Counted from the stretch's first letter, positions 35,486-44,258 are shown. The stretch: DNA of 64,000 nt from Kutzneria chonburiensis (GCF_028622115.1 NZ_CP097263.1:6200001-6264000); one strand, 5' to 3'. The notes: generated by a model not told the origin, from the letters alone. Made by a program: numbers and translations.

Positions 35486-36121
35486 TTACAGCTGGGCGAA
35501 GCTGGTGATCCGCCGGTGGTTGCCGGTGTCCGGGGAGCCGTCCTCGGGACGACTCACGCCGATCGTCTGCCAGCCGGCCTCGGCGGCCGCGTCGAGCTCG
35601 GCGGCGACGTCGGACAGGAACGTCAGCTCCGACGGCTCGGCCCCGATCGACTTCGCGATCGCCTGGTACGAGCCGACGTCACGCTTCGGCCCGGCCGACA
35701 CGGTGTCGAAGTGCCCGGCAAAATGGTGCAACAGGTCGCCGTGCTGGGTGTGCTTGAACCACAACCGTTGCGCCAGTTCGGATCCCGACGAGTAGACGTA
35801 CACCGGCACACCGTCGGCCGACCACCGCCGGAGCACCGGTGGCACGTCGTCGTAGACGTGCGCGGTGAGCTCGCCGGAGGCGTAGCCCTCGGCCCAGATC
35901 AAGCCCTGCAACGTCTTCAGCGGCGTGGCCTTGACGTCGGCGTCGATCCAGCCGACCAGGATCGACGCCGCCTCATCGGGATCGTCGGCCACCTCGCGCA
36001 CCACGGAGGCCGCCTCGGGCCGGCGCACCCAGTCACCGATGCGCGCCCGCGAGTACGGGAAGAGCACCTGGTGCACATGGGAAATCGCGCTGGTGGTGCC
36101 CTCGATATCGGTGACGATCAC
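35486..36121 (-). CDS. mtnC: Enolase-phosphatase E1 of methionine salvage
   Basis: 211 residues of the HAD superfamily: nucleophile motif VTDIEGTTSAI, motif II YVYSSGS, motif III Lys in GPKRDVGSYQ and FLSDVAAELDAAAEAG. Converts 2,3-diketo-5-methylthiopentyl-1-phosphate into the acireductone by enolisation and dephosphorylation. GTG start overlaps the mtnD stop (GTGA). Confidence 0.93.
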   Translation of the reverse strand: MIVTDIEGTTSAISHVHQVLFPYSRARIGDWVRRPEAASVVREVADDPDEAASILVGWIDADVKATPLKTLQGLIWAEGYASGELTAHVYDDVPPVLRRWSADGVPVYVYSSGSELAQRLWFKHTQHGDLLHHFAGHFDTVSAGPKRDVGSYQAIAKSIGAEPSELTFLSDVAAELDAAAEAGWQTIGVSRPEDGSPDTGNHRRITSFAQL

Positions 36122-36681
36122 ACCAGTTCGTCCAGCGTCGGCATCCGGGACGAGATGCCGTCACCGGTGAAGCCGGCAACCCAGCCGTCCTCCTCCTGGA
36201 AGAACCGGATCGCGCAGAACTCCGGCTCCGAGCCCATGTCGAACCAGTGCGTGGTGCCGGCCGGCACCGACATCAGGTCGCCGCGCTCGCACACGACGGC
36301 GTACACCTTGCCGTCAAGGTGCAGGTAGAAGCAGCCCTTGCCCTCGACGAAGAAGCGGACCTCGTCCTCGTCGTGGGTGTGCTCGTTGAGGAACCTCTCC
36401 CGGGCCCCCTTGGCCAGGGCCGGCCACTCGGGGTCGTCGGACGGCTTCATCCGCACCACGTCGACCAGCCGGAAGTCGCCCTCCTTGGACACCTTCTCGA
36501 CGTCGGCCCGGTACGCCTCGAGGATCTCCTCCTGCCCGGCGGTGTCGGACAGCTCGACGGTGTCCCACTGCTCGAGGGTGATGTTGAACGGCGCCAGCTC
36601 GGCGGCGATCGTCGCGAGGTCGGTGGTGCGCAGCAACACCTCGTCACGGTCGCCGTCGGCCATGACCTGCAACAGCGTCAT
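36118..36681 (-). CDS. mtnD: Acireductone dioxygenase
   Basis: 187-residue cupin. Metal ligands His, His, Glu in NEHTHDEDEVRFF and the later His in AGTTHWFD. With Fe2+ it yields the 2-keto acid precursor of methionine plus formate; with Ni2+ it yields methylthiopropionate, formate and CO. Start ATG 36681 is 10 bases after the mtnAB stop. Middle gene of the salvage operon. Confidence 0.95.
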   Translation of the reverse strand: MTLLQVMADGDRDEVLLRTTDLATIAAELAPFNITLEQWDTVELSDTAGQEEILEAYRADVEKVSKEGDFRLVDVVRMKPSDDPEWPALAKGARERFLNEHTHDEDEVRFFVEGKGCFYLHLDGKVYAVVCERGDLMSVPAGTTHWFDMGSEPEFCAIRFFQEEDGWVAGFTGDGISSRMPTLDELV

Positions 36682-36691
36682 CGGTGGTCTC

Positions 36692-38248
36692 CTAATTCGT
36701 GAGCAGATGCAGCCGGCAGAGGGCCTCGATGCACTCCACCCGGTTGCGAGCGATCTCCAGGGTAGGTCCCCACGCCGTCACGCCGTGGTGGCCGATCAGC
36801 AGCACGGGCACTGAGCCGTCGACGCGTTCGCCCACCTCGGCGGCGATACGCGGCACGTCCGACCAGTTGGTGAACACCAGCACGTCCACCGCGTGCGGGT
36901 CGGCGACGCCGAGCCCCTTGATGATTTCGAAGTCGGTGAAGCGCACGGACTCCTGGCCGGCGGCCATGGCCCGCGCCGCGACGGCGGTCGCGTAGGGCGG
37001 ATGGGCGTGCACGACTGCGCCGCAGTCCGGGAACGCCTTGTAGATGGCGGCGTGGATGCACGTCTCGGCCGACGGCTTGGGCCCCGAGATGTGGGCCCCG
37101 GTCTCGGCCTCGACCAGCACCACGTCGGCGTCGGTCAGCTCGCCCTTGCTACGTCCACTGGCGGTGATCAGGGCCTGGTCGCCGATCCGCACGGACAGGT
37201 TGCCGGCGGTGCCGTCCAGCCAGCCGCGCTGGTAGAGGCCGCGCGCGACCTCGGCCAGCTGCCCGGCCGGCCGCTGCGGCCAGACCCGCTCCTCGGTCAC
37301 GATCGCCGTCACGAGGTCGTTCGGCGTGACGTCGAAGGCCGGGTTGAACACCGGCGTCTCCGGCAGCGCGACACGATGCCCATGGAAGGCGATGACTTCG
37401 TCGGCGTGCCGCTGCTCGATGACGATCTGCGAGCCGTCCGCGATGGACTCGTCGACGGTCGACTCGGGGGCGACGACCACGAACGGAATCCCGCTGCGCT
37501 TGGCCGCGACGGCCAGCGAGTAGGTGCCGACCTTGTTGGCGACGTCGCCGTTCGCGGTGATGCGGTCGGCACCAACCATGACCACGTCGACAAGCCCAGC
37601 CGCGATGGCTGCCGGGCCGGCGGAGTCGACGCACAACCGGAACGGAATCCCGGCCTGCGTCAGCTCCCATGCCGTCAGACGCGCGCCCTGGAGCAGCGGC
37701 CGAGTCTCGCCGGCCAACACCTCTTCGACCAGGCCCCGCTCGGCCAGCTCCTTGATGCCGCCCAGCGCCGTGCCCACAGCAACGGTGGCCAGCGCACCGG
37801 TGTTGCAGTGGGTCAGGATCCGCAGCGGACGGCGGCTGGTCAGTCCGAGCACCGCGTCGGCGGCGCGAGCCGCCATGGCGCGATTGGTCCGCTCGTCCTC
37901 TTCCAGCATGGCCAGCGCCTCGTCCAGCACTGCCCGCGCGCCGCCCGGCAGTTTCGTCAGGACCCGGCGCACCGCCCAGCTGAGGTTGACCGCGGTCGGC
38001 CTCGCGTTGGCGATGCGTTCGGCGTCCTCACGCACCGCCTGGTCGTCGCCGTCACTGAGCTGCGCCGACAACGCCACCCCCAGCGCACCCGCCACCCCGA
38101 TCGCCGGCGCGCCCCGGATGGCCAGCCGCTTGATCGCGTCGATGACCTCATCCGGTGTCGTCAGGCGCAGCACGGTCCGCTCGTGCGGCAGCGCGCACTG
38201 GTCGACAGCCACGACGGCGGCCCCGTCCCAGGCCAGTGTCCGCTCCAA
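36692..38248 (-). CDS. mtnAB: Fused methylthioribose-1-phosphate isomerase / methylthioribulose-1-phosphate dehydratase
   Basis: 518 residues. Residues 1 to ~318 are MtnA (IRGAPAIGVAGALG, catalytic Cys in LTHCNTGALAT, Asp in VGADRITANGDVANKVGT, NPAFDVTPNDL). From ~328 comes a class II aldolase-type dehydratase, MtnB (GLYQRGWLDGTAGNLSVR, ITASGRSKG, zinc His in VHAHPP near residue 412 and GHHGVTAWG near 484). The junction is direct, TEERVWPQRPAGQLAEVA, with no internal stop. The fusion joins two consecutive steps. TTG start with GGAGG 5 bases upstream. The genes for MTA phosphorylase or MTR kinase are not in the window. Confidence 0.93.
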   Translation of the reverse strand: MERTLAWDGAAVVAVDQCALPHERTVLRLTTPDEVIDAIKRLAIRGAPAIGVAGALGVALSAQLSDGDDQAVREDAERIANARPTAVNLSWAVRRVLTKLPGGARAVLDEALAMLEEDERTNRAMAARAADAVLGLTSRRPLRILTHCNTGALATVAVGTALGGIKELAERGLVEEVLAGETRPLLQGARLTAWELTQAGIPFRLCVDSAGPAAIAAGLVDVVMVGADRITANGDVANKVGTYSLAVAAKRSGIPFVVVAPESTVDESIADGSQIVIEQRHADEVIAFHGHRVALPETPVFNPAFDVTPNDLVTAIVTEERVWPQRPAGQLAEVARGLYQRGWLDGTAGNLSVRIGDQALITASGRSKGELTDADVVLVEAETGAHISGPKPSAETCIHAAIYKAFPDCGAVVHAHPPYATAVAARAMAAGQESVRFTDFEIIKGLGVADPHAVDVLVFTNWSDVPRIAAEVGERVDGSVPVLLIGHHGVTAWGPTLEIARNRVECIEALCRLHLLTN

Positions 38249-38268
38249 TGGTCCTCCAGCCGACGGTG

Positions 38269-38298
38269 TGCAAACGCCCCTCAGTGTGCACGTTTGCA
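38269..38298. promoter_or_regulatory. Inverted repeat upstream of mtnAB
   Basis: TGCAAACG (38269-38276) and CGTTTGCA (38291-38298) form an 8-bp perfect inverted repeat spaced by 14 bases, 21 bases before the mtnAB start. It may be an operator or a leader hairpin. I do not recognise a SAM riboswitch. Confidence 0.4.
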
Positions 38299-38402
38299 GT
38301 TACGCGCGTTAGCCGTCTTCCAGTGGACGAGAACACTTGACTGTGACATGGCGCCGCCTCCGGCGTCGCGGCTCGGCCCCTCGTGACCCCTGCCTCGCCC
38401 TT

Positions 38403-38472
38403 GCCAGATTTTTCGAGGCCCGCATCGGGCCAGGTGGGGGCGCGTCGGGTGGCGGACCTCGAAAAATCCGGC
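38403..38472. other. Long-armed hairpin in the 356-bp gap between mtnAB and the F420 gene
   Basis: The gap 38249-38604 holds no credible gene. Arms 38403-38423 and 38452-38472 match at 19 of 21 positions and include an A/T-rich core (GATTTTTCGAGG); the loop is 28 bases. On either strand the T5 lies inside the stem, so it is not a classical terminator, but it could end the leftward F420-gene transcript. The rest of the gap (38473-38604) shows nothing further. Confidence 0.55.
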
Positions 38473-38604
38473 AACCGGACGAAGCAGGGGCGGGGCCTCG
38501 CGCACTCGGAGTGCAGGTCAACCGCGTGCAGCGCATCCCCAAACCGGGTTCGGAAGGCGTCCCGGTGACCGGCCTACCGGCCGCTGACGGGGGTCGGTAC
38601 CGGG

Positions 38605-39438
38605 TCAGGAACGGTGCTGGGTCAACCCGGACAGGGCACGCCACTGGTCCCGCGGGAGCGGACTGTTGAGGACCTGGATGGCGACGTGGTCAGCGCCGGC
38701 GTCGAGGTGGCGCTGCACCCACTCGTCGACGACGGACTCGTCGCCGACGGCGACGGTGCCGGTCACGAGCTTGTCGCTGCCGCCGTCGGCGAAGTCGGCG
38801 TCGTCGAAGCCGAGGGTGCGGAGGCTGTTCAGGTAGTTCGGCAGGGTGAGGTAGATCTGAAGGTGCTCGCGGCCGATGTCGAGGCCCTCGGCGCGGTCGT
38901 TGGTCAGGACGACCTTCAACTCCGGCACGAGCAGCCGGTCGGGCCCGAGGATGTCGCGAGCGCGGGCGGTGTGCTCGGCAGTGGTGAGGTACGGGACCGC
39001 GCCGCCGGCCTCGCGCGCGGACAGCTCCAGCATCTTGGGCCCGAGGGCGGCCAGCAGGCGCTGCTCCCGAGGGTGGCCGGCGGCGTCGAGGCCGGCCAGG
39101 AACGCCTTCATGGTGGCCAGCGGCTTCGAATAGTTGGCCACCATCGGCCCATGGCTGGCGCCGAGACCCAGTACGAAGCGGTTGTCGAACTTCGCGTTGG
39201 CCGCGGCGGCCTGCGTGGCGACGTCAGCCGGCTCGTGCTGCCAGATGTTGAGGATGGAGGTGGCGACGATGATGCGGGAGGTCGCCGCGAGCACGTTCTC
39301 GGCCATCGACACCGGCGGGCTGCCGCCGATCCACACCGCCCCGAAGCCGAGCTCCTCCAGCTCGGCGGCGGCCTCAGCGGACTCCGGCCGCCCCTCGGCG
39401 ACCGTCCGGTTCCAGATCCCTACCCGCCCCAACGCCAC
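38605..39438 (-). CDS. F420-dependent LLM-class oxidoreductase
   Basis: 277 residues of the luciferase-like monooxygenase fold, TIGR03620-like: ELGFGAVWIGGSPPVSMAE, ATSILNIWQHEPADVA, NRFVLGLGASHGPMV and the late AVGDESVVDEWVQRHLDAGADHVAIQVL. Such enzymes use coenzyme F420 for hydride transfer on varied substrates. GTG start at 39438. Its first 65 bases overlap the end of the rarD gene on the same strand, so they are likely coupled. Confidence 0.85.
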   Translation of the reverse strand: MALGRVGIWNRTVAEGRPESAEAAAELEELGFGAVWIGGSPPVSMAENVLAATSRIIVATSILNIWQHEPADVATQAAAANAKFDNRFVLGLGASHGPMVANYSKPLATMKAFLAGLDAAGHPREQRLLAALGPKMLELSAREAGGAVPYLTTAEHTARARDILGPDRLLVPELKVVLTNDRAEGLDIGREHLQIYLTLPNYLNSLRTLGFDDADFADGGSDKLVTGTVAVGDESVVDEWVQRHLDAGADHVAIQVLNSPLPRDQWRALSGLTQHRS

Positions 39439-40387
39439 GACGTGCCCCTCCCGATCGGTTTGTACGACCAGAATCGTACAACCGTCGGCCGGCGTCCGCC
39501 ACCAGCACGGCCAGGGCCACCCAGACCAGGCCGAAGCCGAGCCAGCGGGTGGCGTTCATCTGCTCGTGGTCGATCAGGATGCCGACCAGGAACTGGAACA
39601 CCGGCGCCAGGTACTGCACCAGCCCCAGCGTCGACAGCGGCAGCCGGATCGCCGACGCGCCGAAGCACACCAGCGGCACCACGGTGATCAGACCGGCGCC
39701 GACCAGCATCAACGGATGCCCGACGCCATGACCGAGAAACGTGCCGAACCCGACGACCTCGGCCACGACCAGGAACACCACGGCCGGCACGAACAGCACC
39801 GCGGTCTCGGCCGACAGGGCCTCGACGGCCGGCAGGTTGACCCGCTTCTTGATGAAGCCGTAGACCGCGAAGGCGACGGCCAGGATCAGGGCGATCCACG
39901 GTGGCCGGCCGTAGCCGACGGTGAGCACCACGACGGCCAGCACGCCGATGCCGACCGCGACCCACTGCGCCGCACCGAGCCGCTCCCGCAGCACGACCAC
40001 GCCCAACGCGATCGTCAGCAGCGGGTTGATGAAGTAGCCGAGTGAGGTCTCCACCACGTCGCCGGCGTTCACGCCGTAGATGTACGTGCCCCAGTTGATC
40101 CCGATCATCACCGCGGCCAGCGCCAGCAGGCCCAGCCGCTTGGGCTGGCGTAACAGCTGGCCGACCCAGGCCCAGCGGCGACGGATCAGCAGCACCGCGC
40201 CCAGCACGACCAGTGACCAGACGATGCGATGGGCCAGGATCTCCACCGCGCCGGCCGGTTCGAGCAGCGGGAAGTACAGCGGGAACAAGCCCCACATGCC
40301 GTACGCGGCGATCGCGAGCCACAGGCCCTCGCGGGCTCGACCCGATGGGGCAGGGATTTCGGTCAGGGTTGACGGGGAGGCGACCAC
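39374..40387 (-). CDS. rarD: RarD-type EamA/DMT permease
   Basis: About 337 residues, ten membrane segments: AAYGMWGLFPLYFPLLEP..EILAHRIVWSL is the RarD opening, and VVETSLGYFINPLLTIALGV and FGASAIRLPLSTLGLVQYLAPVFQFLVG are diagnostic. Function of RarD (named from a chloramphenicol-sensitivity phenotype) is unsettled. GTG 40387 is preferred because the 17 upstream codons (from ATG 40438) run through an AT-rich patch that looks like a promoter. The C-terminal ~35 residues (TNRSGGARRGVG...) exceed the usual length and arise from reading into the overlap with the next gene. Confidence 0.82.
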   Translation of the reverse strand: MVASPSTLTEIPAPSGRAREGLWLAIAAYGMWGLFPLYFPLLEPAGAVEILAHRIVWSLVVLGAVLLIRRRWAWVGQLLRQPKRLGLLALAAVMIGINWGTYIYGVNAGDVVETSLGYFINPLLTIALGVVVLRERLGAAQWVAVGIGVLAVVVLTVGYGRPPWIALILAVAFAVYGFIKKRVNLPAVEALSAETAVLFVPAVVFLVVAEVVGFGTFLGHGVGHPLMLVGAGLITVVPLVCFGASAIRLPLSTLGLVQYLAPVFQFLVGILIDHEQMNATRWLGFGLVWVALAVLVADAGRRLYDSGRTNRSGGARRGVGAGRDLEPDGRRGAAGVR

Positions 40388-40538
40388 CGACTCAGCTAAC
40401 CTCGGTCGACACCGAACTTCTATTAATAATTTCTGCATGGGTCGTGAAGTTCTTCTTCACGGTCTCACGCCGCGTGACCGGCGTGCTCACTCCGACGGGC
40501 TAGTGACGATGCCGGCCCGCCGCCAGGATCCTGAGGCG

Positions 40539-40874
40539 ATGGCCGACACCATTGAGCTTTCCGCCGAGTTCACCGACCGGCTCGGTCCGACCGAGTCGGT
40601 GCGTGCCGTGCTGTCCGGCCCCGGCATCACGCTGGTGGCCACCGAGTTCCGGGTGCTGACCGAGGACTCGCACATCCCGCTGAACGAGGTCGTGTCGGTC
40701 GCCACCGCCGGCAACTCGCTGTCCGGCGGCGCGCTGTCCATCCGCGCCGAGCACCTGGAGCTGCGCTGCACCGGCGTGCCGTTCGAGCAGGCCCAGCGCT
40801 TCGCCGCCGCCGTGCGCAGCGGACTGGCCCGGGTGCAGGCCGCCGCCTGGATGCCGATTCAGCGCAGCAACTGA
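40539..40874 (+). CDS. Small PH-like protein, about 111 residues
   Basis: MADTIELSAEFTDRLGPTESVRAVLSGPG then SHIPLNEVVSVATAGNSLSGGALSIRAEHLELRCTGV and EQAQRFAAAVRSGLARVQ. The strands plus a terminal helix look like a minimal bacterial PH-type domain. An in-frame ATG at 40509 would add ten residues. No neighbours in operon; ends in a 16-bp overlap with the convergent AraC gene. Function unknown. Confidence 0.6.
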   Translation: MADTIELSAEFTDRLGPTESVRAVLSGPGITLVATEFRVLTEDSHIPLNEVVSVATAGNSLSGGALSIRAEHLELRCTGVPFEQAQRFAAAVRSGLARVQAAAWMPIQRSN

Positions 40875-41766
40875 CGCCGGTAGCCCACCGGAGACGTGCC
40901 GTAGGCCGCGCGGAACAGCCGGCTGACGTGCGTCGGGTCCAACACGCCCCAGCGGGCCGCGATGACCGCCACCGGTACCGTGGCCTGGCCGGGATCGGCC
41001 AGGTCGTCGCGGATCCGTTGCAGACGGCGGGTTCTGATCAGGGCGGCAATGGTCGTACCGGTGCCGGCGAACACCTTGTGCAGGTACCGCACGGAAATCC
41101 CGTGCGCCTGGGCGAGCGACTCCACGGACAGGTCGGGGTCGCGCAGATTGGCCTCGCAGTAGGCCAGGATCCGTTCCCGCATCGACGTTCGCGGGTCGGT
41201 CAGCGCGGTGTCGCCGGTGAAAACCTTTCCCAGCAGCGCAAGCAGGGCGTCGGCCAGCTGGGTGCCGCCCTCGGTGACCGTGCCGTCCAGGTCCTCGGCC
41301 AGGCCGTTCAGCATGCCGGCGACCACCCGGCGCAGACCGCCGTCGGTACGGGTCGGCTTGGCGATCGCCTGCTGTAGCGCCGATGCCTGGCCGGCCAGGC
41401 GTTCCTCGGCACGCCGACCACCACCGTGCGGTAGGTCGTGCCGTACACCAGGCCGTACGGGCGGGTGGTGTCGTAGACGACAAGGTCGCCCGGACGCACG
41501 GTGGCGTGCCGGCCGTCCTGGCCCAGCGCGCAGGTTCCGCTCAGGTGCAGGGAAAACTTGTACAGCTCGTTGTCCGTCGAGGTGATCAGCCGCTGCGGCC
41601 GCCACACGCCGCCCGGGTTGCCGGTGATGTCGGCCACCAGCAAGCCGCCCGCGTTGGCGTACCGGATGCCGCCGTCGAAGTCATAGTCCTCTGTGGTCAG
41701 TCGCAGGGGTGCGAAGGCCGCCGATGCGGCTTCCTGCATGGCTTCGAGGCGCTCGTTGCGCTCCAC
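40859..41766 (-). pseudogene. AraC family regulator split by a frameshift
   Basis: From GTG 41766 one frame encodes the N-terminal ligand domain of the AraC-binding-like type (RLTTEDYDFDGGIRYANAG, RPGDLVVYDTTRPYGLVYG, YRTVVVGVPR). A different frame then continues with RLAGQASALQQAIAK and the AraC DNA-binding domain (ESLAQAHGISVRYLHKVF, RRLQRIRDDL, HVSRLFRAAYGTSPVGYRR). The frames join cleanly if one G is missing near 41403-41407 (GG instead of GGG on the coding strand), giving about 302 residues, a normal length. Either a true inactivation or a sequence error. Confidence 0.85.
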
Positions 41767-41858
41767 CTCGGTGACGCTAGCGACCCGTGCGTGCGATGGC
41801 GAGGTGACGTGCGCCCGATGGCGAACCCGGTCCGCGGCGTGCTTCTAGCGTTTCCGCC

Positions 41859-42083
41859 ATGACCGGCCCGTTCATCTGGTGGCACAGCCAGTACGACGAC
41901 CAGGTGCATGCCTTTCCCCTGGCACAGATCACCCAGGTCGGACGGGGCATGCTGGCCGCCCGCTGCACCCACTCCGCCCACCGCGACCTGATCGTCGACA
42001 CCGCCGACGGCATGCGCTGTTTCCGCTGCGTGCTGCTGGTCAACTGCCCCGAATCCCCCGCGCGGGCTACCCCCATCTGGTGA
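41859..42083 (+). CDS. Small Cys/His protein, 74 residues
   Basis: FIWWHSQYDDQVHAFPLAQITQ, then RCTHSAHRDLIVDTADGMRCFRCVLLVNC. The spacing C-x2-H ... C-x2-C could bind zinc. Similar short proteins occur in actinomycetes as hypothetical proteins, to my recollection. No clear ribosome-binding site before ATG 41859. Divergent from the AraC gene, 92 bp apart. Function unknown. Confidence 0.6.
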   Translation: MTGPFIWWHSQYDDQVHAFPLAQITQVGRGMLAARCTHSAHRDLIVDTADGMRCFRCVLLVNCPESPARATPIW

Positions 42084-42095
42084 ACCCGGCTTTCT

Positions 42096-42146
42096 TCACA
42101 TGCGCTTCCCATGTGGCGCTGAGTGCCACATAGGAAGCGCATGTGA
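42096..42146. terminator. Two-part hairpin between convergent genes
   Basis: Outer stem of 14 bp (42096-42109 with 42133-42146), one mismatch, inner stem of 7 bp (42111-42117 with 42125-42131), loop of 7. It separates the 74-residue gene from the aminopeptidase gene, whose stop is 20 bases away. Its minus strand carries TTTTGTCACATGCG, shared with the hairpin at 60000-60057. Confidence 0.7.
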
Positions 42147-42166
42147 CAAAAGAGGCGGAAGGGCGG

Positions 42167-43687
42167 CTACGGGTGGGGTAGCGTCCGTGACGCGGGCGCG
42201 GCGGTGGGATCGGGCAGCGGATGGGCGGCGCAGTTGACGTCGGCCGGCGGCACCGCCCCGGTCAGCAGGTACGCCGTCGCACGGTCGTCGATGCACTTGT
42301 TGCCCACCCACGGCGAGTTGTACAGCCCGTGCGACCCGCCGCCCTGCTCGATGATCATCCGCGAGCTGGGCAGCAACTGGTGGGTGCGCAGCGCGCCTTC
42401 GTACGGAGTGGCGGCGTCGTTGGTGCCCTGGAGCATCAGGATCGGCGGCAGGCCGGCCCCGGTGATACGCAGCGGCTCCGCCTGGGGCACTCGCCAGAAG
42501 GCGCACGGGAGGTTCAGCCAGGCGTTGGACCATGTCAGCAATGGAGCCTTGCGCGCAACGGCGGTGTTGTCGTTGTTCCACACCGTCCAGCTCCGCGGCC
42601 ACCGGGCGTCGTTGCACTCGACGGCGTTGTACACCGCCTGGCTGTTCTCGGCATCCGCGGTGGCCGGGTTGTTCTGCTGCATGTACTTCGTCAGCCCGGT
42701 GGCGTCGCCCTTGACCACGTAGTCGCTGATGGCCTTGGCGTTGCTGACCCAGTTGATGTCGTAGTACGCCGAGTTGACGACGATCGTGTCCAGCTCGGCC
42801 GGGCCGACCATCGGGGCCGGCTTGGCCGCGAGTTGGGACCGGGCCTTGAAGTAGCTGTTGTACACGGCTTCCGTGCCGCTGCCGAGATGGAAGACGTTGT
42901 CGTAGCGGCCGATCCAGTCGAACCAGATGTCGGCACGCTTCTGGAAGGCCACGTCCTGGTCCAGGTTGGCCTGGTACCACACGGCCGAGGTGTCGGCGTT
43001 GATGTTGCTGTCCAACAGCATCCGCCGCACCTTGTCCGGGAACAGCTGCCCGTACACCGGGCCGAGGTAGGTGCCGTAGGAGACGCCGTAGTACGAGATC
43101 TGGGGCTCACCGAGGGCCTTGCGGATCTCGTCCATGTCCCGGGCGGTGTTGACCGAGTTGATGTACGGCAGTTCCGCGCCGGATTTGGCCGCGCAACCGT
43201 CCGCAATGGACCGTGCCCGCTTCACGAACGGCACCTTGGCCGCGTCGTCGGCCGGGTTGGGGTCGGCCGCCGGCGTCGCGTAGAAGGACGGGTCGACGCA
43301 GCTGATGGGGCTGCTGCGGCCGACGCCGCGCGGATCGAAGCCGATGAAGTCGTACGCGGCGCGCACGCTCTTGGGCACCGCGCCGGCGGCGAACAGGCCG
43401 CTGCCGCCGGGACCACCGGGGTTGAACAGGATCACGCCCTGGCGCGCACTGCCAGTGGCCTTGTACCTGGACACCGCGATGGTCAGCTTGGGGCCGTCGG
43501 GCCGCGCGTAGTCCAGCGGCACCGAGACGGTGCCGCACTCGTAGAACGTGTAGGGCTGGCAGGGCTGCGTGAACACCTTGTCCGCGACCGGCGGCCGCGG
43601 CTCGGTCGTCGGTGTGCCGGCCGATGCCGGCGCCGCGCCGACCGTCGAGGCCAGCAGAACGGCGGCCAGTGCCAAGGTCCATTTCAC
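42167..43687 (-). CDS. Secreted tripeptidyl aminopeptidase-type alpha/beta hydrolase
   Basis: 506 residues, GTG start with GAGGGGAC upstream. Signal peptide (LALAAVLLASTVGAAPASA), then VILFNPGGPGGSG oxyanion region, FDPRGVGRSSP, nucleophile elbow GVSYGTYLG near residue 200, and a C-terminal TAP-like domain with Asp in LQGTNDAATP and His in GGGSHGLYNS. Streptomyces Tap/Slp relatives remove tripeptides from protein N-termini outside the cell. Two Cys pairs (CQPYTFYEC; CIDDRA..NCAAH) suggest disulfides. Monocistronic. Confidence 0.92.
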   Translation of the reverse strand: MKWTLALAAVLLASTVGAAPASAGTPTTEPRPPVADKVFTQPCQPYTFYECGTVSVPLDYARPDGPKLTIAVSRYKATGSARQGVILFNPGGPGGSGLFAAGAVPKSVRAAYDFIGFDPRGVGRSSPISCVDPSFYATPAADPNPADDAAKVPFVKRARSIADGCAAKSGAELPYINSVNTARDMDEIRKALGEPQISYYGVSYGTYLGPVYGQLFPDKVRRMLLDSNINADTSAVWYQANLDQDVAFQKRADIWFDWIGRYDNVFHLGSGTEAVYNSYFKARSQLAAKPAPMVGPAELDTIVVNSAYYDINWVSNAKAISDYVVKGDATGLTKYMQQNNPATADAENSQAVYNAVECNDARWPRSWTVWNNDNTAVARKAPLLTWSNAWLNLPCAFWRVPQAEPLRITGAGLPPILMLQGTNDAATPYEGALRTHQLLPSSRMIIEQGGGSHGLYNSPWVGNKCIDDRATAYLLTGAVPPADVNCAAHPLPDPTAAPASRTLPHP

Positions 43688-43821
43688 GGTGAGGTCCCCT
43701 CGCTTTCCCGCAGACCGACGCCGCAGTTGACCGCGAACCCGGTCCGCCGTCCCAGCGCGACGGGCCGCGCGTTATGAAAGCGTTATCCCCGATCGGGTCG
43801 TTTTCGTGCTGGGGTGCAGTC

Positions 43822-44241
43822 ATGCCCGATCCGCTGGTGATCCACTGCTCGCCGACCAATCCGCGTGTGCTGTCCGTGATCGTCCTGATGGGACTGTTGT
43901 CCCTGACGACCCTGATCGCCGGTTTCACCACGATCGGCACGCTCGGGCCGTTGCAGATCGTGCTCTGGCTGCTGATCGTCGCGGTGTTCGCGCTGATCCC
44001 GGTGGCCTACCTGCGGCGGACCCGGCTGGTGCTGGACGACCGGCAGTTGCGGGTGCACGTGCTGATCGGGCCGGCCAGCAAGGTCGACCGGGAGCGGATC
44101 GGCGCGATCACCATGGCCCGCCGCGGCACGCACTTCGTGCTCGACACCGACGGCCGCCGCATCACGGCGTTTCGCGACCTGTGGTCGTACCGGCAGCTCG
44201 AGGCGCTACGCGAGGAACTTCGCGCCGACCTGATCGAATAA
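43822..44241 (+). CDS. PH-domain membrane protein
   Basis: 139 residues from ATG 43822. Two membrane segments (VLSVIVLMGLLSLTTLIAGF and IVLWLLIVAVFALIPVAYL), then a PH-like fold (RTRLVLDDRQLRVHVLIGPASKVDRERIGAITMARRG) facing the cytoplasm. Family function is unknown. It is followed 17 bases later by a DUF4288 gene. Confidence 0.7.
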   Translation: MPDPLVIHCSPTNPRVLSVIVLMGLLSLTTLIAGFTTIGTLGPLQIVLWLLIVAVFALIPVAYLRRTRLVLDDRQLRVHVLIGPASKVDRERIGAITMARRGTHFVLDTDGRRITAFRDLWSYRQLEALREELRADLIE

Positions 44242-44258
44242 CGGGGATAATCGACGGT

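Noticed and set aside
38249-38345. SAM riboswitch before the methionine salvage operon
   Set aside because: None of the conserved SAM-I, SAM-II or SAM-IV features could be seen; only a simple inverted repeat is present.
38337-38669. Possible 110-residue gene in the mtnAB/F420 gap
   Set aside because: Arg/Gly-rich, spans the long hairpin and runs into the end of the F420 gene; no ribosome-binding site.
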